Origin: Candidatus Puniceispirillum sp.
GTDB taxonomy: Bacteria; Pseudomonadota; Alphaproteobacteria; Puniceispirillales; Puniceispirillaceae
Length of the DNA: 60,523 bases
Reading direction: 5' to 3'
Assembly (NCBI GenBank): GCA_028383305.1
Contig: JAOEVD010000015.1
Span: forward strand, 1 to 60,523
Below, one piece after another: positions 16,208 through 24,769 of the stretch. Each line of letters begins with the position of its first letter. Within the stretch, counting starts at the first letter, position 1. Below the pieces are notes generated by a model. The model saw only the letters and a list, made by a program, of their open reading frames with translations. It made no database searches and had not been told where the DNA came from. Both the position numbers and the translations under genes were made by a program.

Positions 16208-16267
16208 GATAGAGCAGCTGACTTCTAATTAGCAGATTGGGGGTTCGAGTCCTCCCGAAATCGCCAT
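16208..16267 (+). other. Attachment site: 3' fragment of tRNA-Arg(UCU)
   Basis: The segment starts within the D arm (GGATAGAGC) and has a complete anticodon arm (stem GCTGA/TTAGC, loop CTTCTAA, anticodon TCT), a T arm (GGGGG/CCTCC around TTCGAGT), the 3' acceptor strand CGAAATC, discriminator G and CCA. The 5' acceptor strand and 5' D arm are absent upstream. This is the displaced end of a tRNA gene produced by integrase-mediated insertion, so it marks the right end (att) of the element. The intact copy should lie beyond the left edge of the window. Confidence 0.85.
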
Positions 16268-16417
16268 TTTGTTCGTTTCCATGGAAAATCTCAAAAAAAA
16301 TTATTTAAAGGATTCACAAGCCTCGTCTTCTGTGATTCACTCAATAGACGTTAAAGCCATCGTTAAAAAATAGTGGTTTTGCCGTTTCGTTTTGATCATT
16401 TTTTTTGAGGATCCCCA

Positions 16418-16582
16418 ATGTTTTTAGCGACAAATGCCATTTGCGAAACACGTCACACACATCAGGCTCGCCAATCGACAACCACGCAACTGCTGGATAA
16501 AGCCTTACGGGCAATTTTGCTGATTGCGTTCATGTCGGTGGTTGCTGCCTGCAGCGTCGCTCCACTTATCCCAGGAATCTAA
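16418..16582 (+). CDS. Small putative lipoprotein
   Basis: This 54-codon gene has a GAGG ribosome site seven bases before the ATG. A charged and polar N-terminus is followed by a hydrophobic stretch and a lipobox-like end, LLIAFMSVVAAC, at residues 34-45. If cleaved before the cysteine, the mature peptide would be ten residues. The unusually long N-region is atypical of a signal peptide, so a later start is possible, although no in-frame ATG fits. It is the first gene on the chromosomal side of the attachment site. I do not recognise a family. Confidence 0.45.
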   Translation: MFLATNAICETRHTHQARQSTTTQLLDKALRAILLIAFMSVVAACSVAPLIPGI

Positions 16583-16675
16583 ATATTTTCTAACCTTTTC
16601 ATCGGATTGTCCTGCGATAGGATGGCCTTGCCATTTGATTGCCTTGGCATATGATTATGGGAATGATCTCGTCCA

Positions 16676-17581
16676 ATGGAGTTCGTGATGATCGATGAGC
16701 GCGCACCATGGCAAAGGCTAGGTTTCAAGCTTAAACTCGGCTTGCGGGCTCGCTCTGAAGCGGAATGGCTGCCGTCAAATGATCTATTTGGCAATCAGGC
16801 TGCCCGTGCTGATCAGATTGCTCTAAAGACACAATTACTGGCCAAACATCACCAAGATGTATTTTCCGCAATGCCCAATTCAAATGCGGCTGGCGATGAA
16901 GTTCTGGCAATGGTTCGCCAGCATTTAGCAGCATATCACCATGGTCACCCGCATGATGATCACCCGCATGATGATCACATGACACCGGCAGATGCTGGTC
17001 TTCATCCGCTGGATAGGGCGGCGCGGCTGGTTCCTGAAGATTTATTATTGCTGGCACCTTTCGCCCAAGCTGCGACGGATGGCGCGACTACGGTAAAATG
17101 GCACCTCGTGGCGGCGTCGCTTTGTTTTCCGGCGCATTGGGTTTTGGCCGAAAAGATGGGCAAGCCCTTGGCCGCGATTCATAATCCAGTTCCGCATTAT
17201 GATGAAAGGCTGGCCGGTCCGGTTGACCGATTTTTCAATAAAATGACAATTGGCCCAATCAGTGCCCGCATGAATTGGTCTTTGCAGGTTGGTGCCGATT
17301 TATTCACCCCGCATCGCGCGCAAAGACAGGCCGTAACAGGTGACCTTGATAATCACCAGCTATGTTTGCGTCTTGAAAACCAGACCTTGCGCAAATTACC
17401 ACACAGCGGTTCTGTGCTGTTTACGATCCGAACCCATATCGAACCGGTTTCACGCTGGAAACACACCCCAAATGCGATTGACGATTTGGCAAAGATGCTG
17501 AATGACATGTCGCGCGAGTCCAAATCTTATAAAGGCGCATCGCTTTATGCTGGCGCGCTTGCAAAACCAACCCAAAAATAA
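16676..17581 (+). CDS. Haem-dependent oxidative N-demethylase family protein (DUF3445)
   Basis: This 301-residue protein matches the DUF3445 family, which includes a haem-containing alpha subunit of dimethylamine-type oxidative demethylases. Family landmarks are LVPEDLLLLAP, VAASLCFPAHWVLAEKMGK and AIHNPVPHY, then NWSLQVG and the arginine-rich LRKLPHSGSVLFTIRTH. A histidine/aspartate-rich insertion (HHGHPHDDHPHDDHM, about residues 87-101) made by a short tandem repeat interrupts the N-terminal part. The start is the ATG at 16676; one at 16688 is an alternative. It stands alone between two small lipoprotein genes. The substrate is unproven. Confidence 0.75.
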   Translation: MEFVMIDERAPWQRLGFKLKLGLRARSEAEWLPSNDLFGNQAARADQIALKTQLLAKHHQDVFSAMPNSNAAGDEVLAMVRQHLAAYHHGHPHDDHPHDDHMTPADAGLHPLDRAARLVPEDLLLLAPFAQAATDGATTVKWHLVAASLCFPAHWVLAEKMGKPLAAIHNPVPHYDERLAGPVDRFFNKMTIGPISARMNWSLQVGADLFTPHRAQRQAVTGDLDNHQLCLRLENQTLRKLPHSGSVLFTIRTHIEPVSRWKHTPNAIDDLAKMLNDMSRESKSYKGASLYAGALAKPTQK

Positions 17582-17841
17582 TGTCGAAATCGGCGCAACT
17601 TGCGCGGCGTGCAGGGTGGGGGGCGTGATGGCGGCATTGAACAAAACATTGTGATCAAAAATCCAAACAACCATAATTCTTTGCAATAACCTAGCAAACC
17701 CAAGATTAAAAGTGAGCGAGGCCGATCCATAAACGCGGCCACCCCAAAAAATCGCGTTATCTTTGTCGTTCAAGCCTTGACTTTGGTCCCCAATTTATGA
17801 CCCAATTGGGTTCTAAATTTTATCTTTATTAGGGGTTAATT

Positions 17842-17952
17842 ATGAAGAAAACAGCAGTGACGATTGTTCTTTTGGCAAGCTGTCTCGCCTTTGGCGCATG
17901 TTCAAGCTATCCAACTTGGGTTCCAGAATGGGCGCAGGTCGGCGCCGAGTAA
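17842..17952 (+). CDS. Very small lipoprotein (36 residues)
   Basis: The gene encodes a clean signal peptide (MKKTAVTIVLLASCLAFGAC) with a lipobox at residues 17-20. The mature part is only 17 residues, beginning CSSYPTWVPEWAQ and tryptophan-rich. A GGGG-containing ribosome site lies upstream of ATG 17842. It resembles entericidin-type microlipoproteins only in size and layout, not in sequence. The strong signal peptide supports it as a real gene. Function unknown. Confidence 0.55.
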   Translation: MKKTAVTIVLLASCLAFGACSSYPTWVPEWAQVGAE

Positions 17953-18118
17953 CGTATTAACCCCAACCCGTGCCAGCAAGGTGCCGCTGTTACCAAACGC
18001 GGCAGTTATGGCAGGTGGCGTTAAAAATGATCTCAATAGCACAGCATTATGTCTGTGCTATTGTTGATTCAGGCTGCCATTGACTGGCCGCAAAGGCTTG
18101 CTTCACAAGGAAAACACC

Positions 18119-19018
18119 ATGTCAAAACAAACGATCTCGGTATTTGGGCTAGGCTCTATGGGCTTTGGCGTTGCGTGTTCGGCGGTTACCGCAGGCCATC
18201 ATGTCTATGGTTTTGATGTGAATATCGCCAGTCAAGACCGGTTTCTGGCCAAAGGTGGCGACAGGGCGGAGATTGCCGAGGCTGGTGCCGTGTCGGATGT
18301 GGTGATTTCGGTGGTGCTAAACGGTGCGCAAACCAACGATATTCTGTTTGGCGAGATGGGCATTGTGCCGCATATGCGCCCGGGAAGTGTGGTTATTTCC
18401 TGCGCCACGGTTGCGCCTGATCTGGCGCGCGAATTGGCGGTGAAATGCAATGCGTATCAGGTACTGTATCTTGATGCCCCCATTTCGGGTGGGTCAGTCA
18501 AGGCGGCCGAGGGCGCGTTAACGATGATGGCATCGGGAAGCGCAGATGCCTTTGCCGCAGCCAAGCCAGCGCTTGATTCGATCACTCAAACGGTTTACCA
18601 GCTTGGTGACACGGCGGGGCCAGGTTCGGCGATGAAGGCGGTTAATCAGCTATTGGCTGGGGTGCATATCGCCGCGATGGGTGAGGCGCTGACTTTCGGT
18701 ATCAGTCAGGGCGTCGATGCGGCACGCATTGTCGAGGTGATTTCCAAATGTGCCGGCACAAGCTGGATGTTTGAAAATCGCGCCCCGCATGTTGTCGGTG
18801 GTGATTACACGCCGCATTCGGCAATCAATATCTGGCTAAAAGATCTCGGCATTGTTCTTGACGTCGCCAAGGGATCAAATTTTTCAGCGCCGCTTGCCGC
18901 CGCTGCCCTTCAGCAATTTGTTACCGCTGTAGGCCAAGGGCTTGGCGGCGAAGATGATGCAGCTGTTGCCAAGGTTTATGCAAAAAATGCAGGCCTAACT
19001 CTGCCAAAGGCAAAATAG
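18119..19018 (+). CDS. 3-hydroxyisobutyrate dehydrogenase family oxidoreductase, LtnD-like
   Basis: This 299-residue beta-hydroxyacid dehydrogenase has the N-terminal NAD(P)-binding motif FGLGSMGFGVA, the substrate-binding DAPISGGSVKAAEGALTMM and the catalytic lysine region GPGSAMKAVNQLLAGVH. The pattern is closest, by eye, to L-threonate dehydrogenase (LtnD), which oxidises L-threonate at C2; a different hydroxyacid substrate is possible. The ATG at 18119 with AAGGA upstream is preferred over an in-frame TTG start at 18080. It converges with sseA 42 bases away. No kinase or epimerase partners of the threonate pathway are in the window. Confidence 0.8.
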   Translation: MSKQTISVFGLGSMGFGVACSAVTAGHHVYGFDVNIASQDRFLAKGGDRAEIAEAGAVSDVVISVVLNGAQTNDILFGEMGIVPHMRPGSVVISCATVAPDLARELAVKCNAYQVLYLDAPISGGSVKAAEGALTMMASGSADAFAAAKPALDSITQTVYQLGDTAGPGSAMKAVNQLLAGVHIAAMGEALTFGISQGVDAARIVEVISKCAGTSWMFENRAPHVVGGDYTPHSAINIWLKDLGIVLDVAKGSNFSAPLAAAALQQFVTAVGQGLGGEDDAAVAKVYAKNAGLTLPKAK

Positions 19019-19060
19019 GTAGGGTCAGCGCCAAAATAGATCGGTGTTTCGTTAACCTGA

Positions 19061-19939
19061 TTAGGCAGGTGAGGGCGTGCCGGTTTCGATGGGCGCGTCC
19101 GAGCCACCCCATTCGCTCCATGATCCGTCATAGACAAACACATTCTCATTGCCAAGAAGCGCCAATCCAAGCGCAAGGCCGCATGCCGTAACGCCCGAAC
19201 CGCATGTGGTGATCACGGGTCGGTCAGTCTTGATACCGCCAGCGGCAAAGGCCGCTGCAATTTCGTTAAGCGATCGCAGCCCGCCATCTTGATTGATGAG
19301 GCTGGCAATCGGTACATTTAACGCGTCAGGCATATGTCCGCCACGCAATCCTGCTCTTGGTTCGGGGTCGATACCGGCAAACCGGCCAGCCGACCGCGCA
19401 TCGGCAATCTGTCCGGCAACGCCAAGCTCGACAAGCTGGCGAAGGCTGTCCATCGGAATCATTTGTGCTCCAACCGGCGCACGAATGGTAAAGCCGCCTT
19501 TTGGCGCATCAATAATGGGACCGCTGTCAGTCGCACCTGAACCTGCAAGCCATGATTTCAACCCGCCATCAAGAACGCTGACCTTTTCATGGCCGAATAA
19601 ACGAAGCATCCACCATGCGCGGGCTGAACTCAAAAACACTGAATCACAATAGACAATCACATGATCATCATTCTCAAGACCAAGATCTTGCATTTGTGAT
19701 TGAAATTGATCAGCCGCAGGCAGCGTATGCGGCAGGGGTGATGATTTATCGGCAATCTTATCAATGTCAAACCGCAATGATCCGACGATGCGGCAGGCCA
19801 GATGTTCGGCATTGGCATCGCGCCCAAATGTTGGTAAATGCGATGTGGCATCAAAAACTTTAAGCCCCGGTTTGCCTAAATTGATGGCAAGCCATTCGGC
19901 GTTAACAATAAGCGGTGTTGATGGTGCGGTGGATGACAT
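19061..19939 (-). CDS. sseA: 3-mercaptopyruvate / thiosulfate sulfurtransferase
   Basis: This is a two-domain rhodanese of about 292 residues. The active-site loop CGSGVTA (VITTCGSGVTACG) near residue 240 is that of mercaptopyruvate sulfurtransferases, and the family segments DARSAGRFAGIDPEPRAGL and GHMPDALNVP precede it. It transfers sulfur from 3-mercaptopyruvate to thiol acceptors or cyanide. The ATG at 19937-19939, preceded by GAGG, is preferred over an upstream ATG at 19972. It lies 45 bases after cysK on the same strand, so the two probably form a cysteine/sulfur operon. Confidence 0.88.
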   Translation of the reverse strand: MSSTAPSTPLIVNAEWLAINLGKPGLKVFDATSHLPTFGRDANAEHLACRIVGSLRFDIDKIADKSSPLPHTLPAADQFQSQMQDLGLENDDHVIVYCDSVFLSSARAWWMLRLFGHEKVSVLDGGLKSWLAGSGATDSGPIIDAPKGGFTIRAPVGAQMIPMDSLRQLVELGVAGQIADARSAGRFAGIDPEPRAGLRGGHMPDALNVPIASLINQDGGLRSLNEIAAAFAAGGIKTDRPVITTCGSGVTACGLALGLALLGNENVFVYDGSWSEWGGSDAPIETGTPSPA

Positions 19940-19984
19940 TGAAACCTCGGATCTTTGGTCATGCTTGGACAAAAGGGAAATAGC

Positions 19985-20989
19985 TTAAAGCCAGCTTGGC
20001 ACTGGCAGGTTTTTTGAGCGTAAAAATTCTGGATTCCAGACCTTGGATTGATAGCGTTGACCCGAATCACATAAGATCGTCACAATGCTATGACCCGGCC
20101 CCATTTCACGCGCCATTGCGACCGCGCCTGCCACATTGATGGCGGTCGATCCCCCAAGATAAAGCCCTTCATTCTGCATTAGGTCATAAATTAATGGTAA
20201 CGCGTCACTGTCGGTCAGGCAGAACGCCATATCAACTGGCGCTTCGGCCAGATTGGCGGTAATGCGGCCTTGGCCGATGCCTTCGGAAATGGAATTGCCC
20301 TCCGATTGCAATTCGCCATGGCGGTAATAATTGAAAAGCGCAGATCCTTCGGGATCAGCAAGGCCGATTTTAACGTCTTTATTTTGCTCTTTTAAAAATT
20401 GACCTACGCCAGCAAGCGTTCCCCCCGATCCGACAGCGCAAATAAACCCGTCAATTTGTCCATTTGCCTGATTCCAGATTTCAGGGCCCGTGGTTTGGTA
20501 ATGGCCTTTCATATTGGCCGTATTGTCAAATTGGTTTGCCCAGATCACACCGCCATTATGTGCTGATGCCAGCTCTTTTGCCAAAGCTTCAGAATAGCGA
20601 ACATAATTATTCGGGTTTTTATAGGGGGCAGCAGGCACAAGGCGTAAATCAGCACCGCAAACCCGCAAAACGTCTTTTTTCTCTTCGCTTTGCGTTTCAG
20701 GCATCACGATGACCGATTTATAGCCTTTGGCATTACCAACCATGGTCAGGCCAATACCGGTATTGCCAGCAGTGCCCTCTACAATAATACCACCAGGGCC
20801 AATCAAACCACGCGCTTCGGCATCTTCGATAATCGCCTTGGCTGCACGATCTTTGACTGATCCCCCAGGATTCATAAATTCTGCCTTGCCGTAGATCTCG
20901 CATCCGGTCAATTCAGAAACGGCTTTGAGGCGGATTAGCGGCGTGTTGCCAATGGCAGCGAGAAATCCGGGAACATTGTTTTGCGGCAT
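19985..20989 (-). CDS. cysK: Cysteine synthase A
   Basis: This PLP enzyme forms cysteine from O-acetylserine and sulfide. Family features are IGNTPLIRL, the PLP lysine in NPGGSVKDRAAKAI, the EGTAGNTGIGL substrate loop and the GSGGTLAGVG phosphate-binding loop. It is 334 residues from the ATG at 20989, which has AGGGTG upstream; an earlier start would add 17 unlikely residues. A C-terminal extension of some 25 residues (QRYQSKVWNPEFLRSKNLP) is seen in some alphaproteobacterial paralogues. sseA follows on the same strand. Confidence 0.88.
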   Translation of the reverse strand: MPQNNVPGFLAAIGNTPLIRLKAVSELTGCEIYGKAEFMNPGGSVKDRAAKAIIEDAEARGLIGPGGIIVEGTAGNTGIGLTMVGNAKGYKSVIVMPETQSEEKKDVLRVCGADLRLVPAAPYKNPNNYVRYSEALAKELASAHNGGVIWANQFDNTANMKGHYQTTGPEIWNQANGQIDGFICAVGSGGTLAGVGQFLKEQNKDVKIGLADPEGSALFNYYRHGELQSEGNSISEGIGQGRITANLAEAPVDMAFCLTDSDALPLIYDLMQNEGLYLGGSTAINVAGAVAMAREMGPGHSIVTILCDSGQRYQSKVWNPEFLRSKNLPVPSWL

Positions 20990-21254
20990 GAGTTCACCCT
21001 GTGAATTTGAAATTAACACCCTCAAGCTTGGCAACATCAAATTATGTTTGTCGAAGAAAGGCGGCGCAAACCCAATGTAAAAGCCTAGTATAATTTGTAA
21101 ATCGAAAACTTCATTGGCTAGCTCCTATCAAAGACGGGGGGTGCAACATAAATTCCATTCTTGGCAAGGGGCGTAGTTCATGGCAGGGTTTTTGGGCAGC
21201 GTAAAGCAAACACAATGATTTGGGATATCCGGTTTAACCGGCATAAAGGTTATA

Positions 21255-21758
21255 ATGGCGCGCGTGATTCTCATTCGGCACGGCAAGGCTGAAACATCCA
21301 AGCTTGGGGTGCAGGATTTTGACCGCCCCCTGATTTCAAGAGGACAGATCAACGCGTCGGCGGTTGGCGCATTTTTGGCCACGCACCGCATGCTGCCCCA
21401 GCTTGTTCTGGTGTCGCCTTCGGCACGAACCCGCGAAACCTATGAATTTATCAAACCGCACTGGCCTGACGAAATTGTGGTTCAATTTGTTGATCAACTC
21501 TATGAGGCCTCAGCAAGCACGCTTTTACAGGCAATCATTGATTATGGTGGTGATCTCTCGGATATTGCCGTTATCGGCCATAATCCTAGCCTTGTTGTGT
21601 TATTGAATCATATGGTTGCTGATGGTCATGCCGAACAGAATCTTGGCTATTTCCCAACCTGCTGCATGGCTGATATTGGGTTTGTTGCGCCAAAAATCTG
21701 CGATTTGGTCTCCGATGGAGGAAAATTGCTGTCGATCAAACGCGCGCGTGATCTCTAG
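21255..21758 (+). CDS. sixA: SixA-type phosphohistidine phosphatase
   Basis: This 167-residue histidine phosphatase has the RHG catalytic motif at its start (ILIRHGKAET) and a second catalytic histidine in AVIGHNPSLVVLL. SixA proteins dephosphorylate phosphohistidine on signalling or PTS proteins. The LSxRGxxxA-like segment (ISRGQINASAVGAFL) is typical. Its length fits. It is a single gene upstream of the histidine operon, separated by about 150 bases containing that operon's likely promoter, so it is probably transcribed separately. Confidence 0.82.
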   Translation: MARVILIRHGKAETSKLGVQDFDRPLISRGQINASAVGAFLATHRMLPQLVLVSPSARTRETYEFIKPHWPDEIVVQFVDQLYEASASTLLQAIIDYGGDLSDIAVIGHNPSLVVLLNHMVADGHAEQNLGYFPTCCMADIGFVAPKICDLVSDGGKLLSIKRARDL

Positions 21759-21836
21759 GCAATTAAGCCCGGCATTTTATGATCCAATTTTACCTATAAA
21801 AAACTGATTTTCCGGCTAATCGTTTATCTTTGACAC

Positions 21837-21865
21837 TTGACAGTTTTGTTTTAGCGTATTAAACA
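21837..21865 (+). promoter_or_regulatory. Putative sigma-70 promoter of the yerC-his operon
   Basis: A perfect -35 hexamer TTGACA (21837-21842) is followed after 17 bases by TAAACA (21860-21865), a weak -10. A second TTGACA lies seven bases upstream (21830-21835). The position, about 45 bases before yerC, fits the start of the operon. Confidence 0.4.
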
Positions 21866-21907
21866 GATATCACATTATAACGGGACTGCAAAAGAGGTAA
21901 ACAGCCT

Positions 21908-22201
21908 TTGAAACGTGACCAGATAGACACAACGCATGAAGATGATCTCTTCGACGCCGTTTTGGCGTTAGACAACCCAAGTGAGGCGCGCAATTTTTTT
22001 TATGATCTTTGCACGCCAGCCGAGCTTGAAGGGCTGGTTGACCGTTGGCGCGTTGCACAAATGCTGGTGAAAAAAGTGCCGTACCGCAAAATTGCCGAAG
22101 AAACCAATGTTAGCACGGCAACCATCGTTCGCGTTGCACGGTTTTTGAATAATGGATTTGATGGCTATAAAACAATCATGCAAAGACAGGGTAAGTTATG
22201 A
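21908..22201 (+). CDS. yerC: TrpR-like YerC/YecD family regulator
   Basis: This is a small (97-residue) helical DNA-binding protein related to TrpR. The core FFYDLCTPAELEGLVDRW and the helix-turn-helix YRKIAEETNVSTATIVRVAR are characteristic of YerC. It starts at TTG 21908 after AGAGGT. Its stop codon overlaps the hisG start (ATGA), so it is the first gene of the histidine operon and probably its regulator. Related proteins are proposed histidine regulators in Firmicutes; the role here is inferred from coupling. No clear operator palindrome is visible upstream. Confidence 0.8.
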   Translation: MKRDQIDTTHEDDLFDAVLALDNPSEARNFFYDLCTPAELEGLVDRWRVAQMLVKKVPYRKIAEETNVSTATIVRVARFLNNGFDGYKTIMQRQGKL

Positions 22202-23088
22202 ATGAAGAAAAGCGGCTAAAAATAGCCATCCAGAAATCTGGCAGGCTTGCCGATATGTCGATTCAATTGCTGGAAAAATGCGGTGTTTCGCTGGCGAAAA
22301 GTCGTGATCAGCTTTTATGTCGTGCGCAAAATTTCCCGCTTGATATCTTTTTGGTTCGTGATGACGATATTCCTGCTTTTCTGGCGACGGATGTTTGCCA
22401 GCTTGGCATTCTTGGCCAGAACGGCCTCCTTGAAAAACAGGCACTTGGCAATGGCAAATTTGCCGGGCTTCGACAGCTATTACCGCTTGGCTATGGCAGA
22501 TGCCGCCTATCGATCGCCGTACCGCATGATTTTGATTATCAATCAATCGACTCGTTAAATGGCAAGGTCATCGCAACATCTTACAAGGGCTTGCTGGCAG
22601 AATATCTTGCTGATCGCAAAATTGATGCTGATATCGTCACGATGGAAGGCGCGGTCGAGGTTGCGCCAAGAACGCATCTTGCTGATGTGATTTGCGATCT
22701 CGTCTCGACTGGCAGCACGCTTGTGTCAAACGGGCTTGTGGAAAAAGATATTATTTTGCAATCACAGGCGGTTCTGGTTACCAACCAGATTGATGACCCA
22801 GAAATTGCCGCTTTGGCAGACAAGGTGACATCACGCATCAAAGCGGTTTTGCGCGCTGAAAACAGCCGCTATATCATGCTGAACAGCCCAATTGATAGTC
22901 TGGCGGCAATCAAGGCCGTTTTGCCCGGTTCGCAATCACCAACCGTTATGCCGCTTCAGGGGCGTGATGATATGGTTGCCGTTCATGCGGTTTGCGAAGA
23001 AGGCGTATTTTGGGACACGATGGAAGATCTAAAAGCCAACGGTGCCAATTCAATTCTTGTTGTTCCCATCGAAAAAATGCTGGATTAA
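22198..23088 (+). CDS. hisG: ATP phosphoribosyltransferase, long form
   Basis: HisG joins ATP and PRPP in the first, feedback-controlled step of histidine synthesis. The protein (296 residues) has the N-terminal IAIQKSGRLADMS, the catalytic region DLVSTGSTLVSNGL, and a complete C-terminal regulatory domain, which defines the long form that works without HisZ. Most alphaproteobacteria carry the short form with HisZ, so this copy is unusual for the group. It overlaps yerC by four bases (ATGA) and is followed five bases later by the hisC-hisB fusion. Confidence 0.9.
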   Translation: MNEEKRLKIAIQKSGRLADMSIQLLEKCGVSLAKSRDQLLCRAQNFPLDIFLVRDDDIPAFLATDVCQLGILGQNGLLEKQALGNGKFAGLRQLLPLGYGRCRLSIAVPHDFDYQSIDSLNGKVIATSYKGLLAEYLADRKIDADIVTMEGAVEVAPRTHLADVICDLVSTGSTLVSNGLVEKDIILQSQAVLVTNQIDDPEIAALADKVTSRIKAVLRAENSRYIMLNSPIDSLAAIKAVLPGSQSPTVMPLQGRDDMVAVHAVCEEGVFWDTMEDLKANGANSILVVPIEKMLD

Positions 23089-23092
23089 AGCC

Positions 23093-24769
23093 ATGGCTTC
23101 ATCTTCATCATCTGACATGACAGCGATCTGTCAACGTGCGCGTCCTGAAATTCTGGTAATGGCAGGGTATGTTTCGGCGCGGTCGCTACAGTTACCCGGC
23201 AGTGAGACGGTTTTTCTTGACGCCAATGAATGCGCCTTTGAGCCTTTTGTTGGTGCCAGTGGTTTGTCGCGCTATCCAGCCCAGCAGCCAGCCCAGCTTG
23301 TCGATGCTTTTTGTCGCTGGCTTGATGTGTCATCGCGTAATCTGACAATCACCCGCGGCGCGGATGAGGCGATTGATTGCCTGATGCGAGCCTTTTGCAT
23401 TCCAGCGGTTGATAATGTTGTCATTTGCCCGCCAACATTCGCCATGTATTCGCAATCGGCCATGTTGCAAGGGGTGGCAGTGCGTTCAGCAATGCTGGAC
23501 AGCAATTTCGGGCTGGATCTTGCCGCCATTGAAAAAGCGGTTGATGCCAACACAAAAATGATCTTTGTCTGTTCGCCGAACAATCCAACAGCCAATATTA
23601 TGGATGCTGGCGCGATTCAAAAGCTATGTGAAACCTATGCTGATACCGCACTTATCATTGTTGATGAGACCTATATCGAATTTAGCGATCAACTAAGTTC
23701 GATCGCCAAGCTTGATCAATTTGCCAATCTGGTGGTTTTGCGGACATTGTCTAAATCACATGCTGCGGCGGGCTTGCGATGTGGGGCGGCGGTGGCACGC
23801 GGTGACGTTACCAGCCTTTTGCAAAAAGTCTTGGCACCTTATCCGTTGGCAGCGCCTGTTATGCAGGCAGCTTTGACCATTCTCAAACCGGAAAATACGG
23901 CCAAGCTTGCCGAAAAACGCGCCGATATCGTGACGCGCCGCAAAGGCTATGCCAAAGAATTTGCCAAACTTGACGGTGTTCAATCGGTTCTGCCATCAGA
24001 TGCTAATTACCTGCTTTTGCTGGTTCATGATGCCGCAGACCTATGCGAAAAAGCTCGAAAATCAGGCATTATCCTTCGTGATCAATCACATCAGCCCAGG
24101 CTTGAAAATGCAGTTCGCATTGCCATTGGCAGTGCCGAGGAGATGCAGCAATTACTGGCGGTGATGGCGGGAGAAAACTCACCCGCGCTGCCAGCACAAC
24201 GCCGCTTTAGCGTGACGCGCAGAACCAGTGAAACTGCCATTTCAGTCACCGTCAATCTTGATAAAACAGCACCGGTTAAAATCAATACAGGTGTTGGCTT
24301 TTATGATCATATGCTGGATCAGATTGCCAAACATGGCGGTTTTTCGCTCGAGCTTGAATGTGATGGTGATTTGCATATTGATCCGCATCATTCGGTTGAG
24401 GATTGCGCGATTGTGCTTGGACAGGCTATTCGGGGTGCGCTTGGTGAAAAGCGCGGCATTGGCCGCTATGGATTTTTCCTGCCAATGGATGAATCACTGG
24501 TTCAGGTGGCGCTTGATTTTGGTGGCCGGTTTTACCTTGATTTCAAGGCTGATTTTCCGGAAAGCCATGTTGGTGACTTGCCATGTGATATGGTGCCGCA
24601 TGTGTTTTATTCGCTTGCTGAACATATGCAGGCCAATCTTCACATCGCGGTAACGGGTGAAAATACGCATCACATGGTCGAGGCTTGTTTCAAAGGATTT
24701 GGCCGCGCCTTGCGTCAAGCCATTCGGATTGAAGGCACTGAAATGCCAAGCACAAAGGGAATGCTATGA
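23093..24769 (+). CDS. hisCB: Histidinol-phosphate aminotransferase / IGP dehydratase fusion
   Basis: One 558-residue protein contains two histidine enzymes. Residues about 1-355 are the PLP aminotransferase HisC, with NECAFEPF near the start, CSPNNPTA and the PLP lysine in LSKSHAAAG at about residue 221. Residues about 365-558 are imidazoleglycerol-phosphate dehydratase, with the metal motifs DHMLDQIAKHGGF, HHSVED and EHMQANLHI. The linker is only about 10 residues (GENSPALPAQ). The histidinol-phosphate phosphatase domain found before the dehydratase in E. coli HisB is absent. The start is ATG 23093; reading back to 23042 would overlap hisG. Its stop overlaps hisH. Domain identity is firm. 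Confidence 0.92.
   Translation: MASSSSSDMTAICQRARPEILVMAGYVSARSLQLPGSETVFLDANECAFEPFVGASGLSRYPAQQPAQLVDAFCRWLDVSSRNLTITRGADEAIDCLMRAFCIPAVDNVVICPPTFAMYSQSAMLQGVAVRSAMLDSNFGLDLAAIEKAVDANTKMIFVCSPNNPTANIMDAGAIQKLCETYADTALIIVDETYIEFSDQLSSIAKLDQFANLVVLRTLSKSHAAAGLRCGAAVARGDVTSLLQKVLAPYPLAAPVMQAALTILKPENTAKLAEKRADIVTRRKGYAKEFAKLDGVQSVLPSDANYLLLLVHDAADLCEKARKSGIILRDQSHQPRLENAVRIAIGSAEEMQQLLAVMAGENSPALPAQRRFSVTRRTSETAISVTVNLDKTAPVKINTGVGFYDHMLDQIAKHGGFSLELECDGDLHIDPHHSVEDCAIVLGQAIRGALGEKRGIGRYGFFLPMDESLVQVALDFGGRFYLDFKADFPESHVGDLPCDMVPHVFYSLAEHMQANLHIAVTGENTHHMVEACFKGFGRALRQAIRIEGTEMPSTKGML

Noticed and set aside
16160..16267. An intact tRNA-Arg gene.
   Set aside because: The 5' acceptor strand and 5' D arm are missing upstream, so it is only the displaced 3' part.
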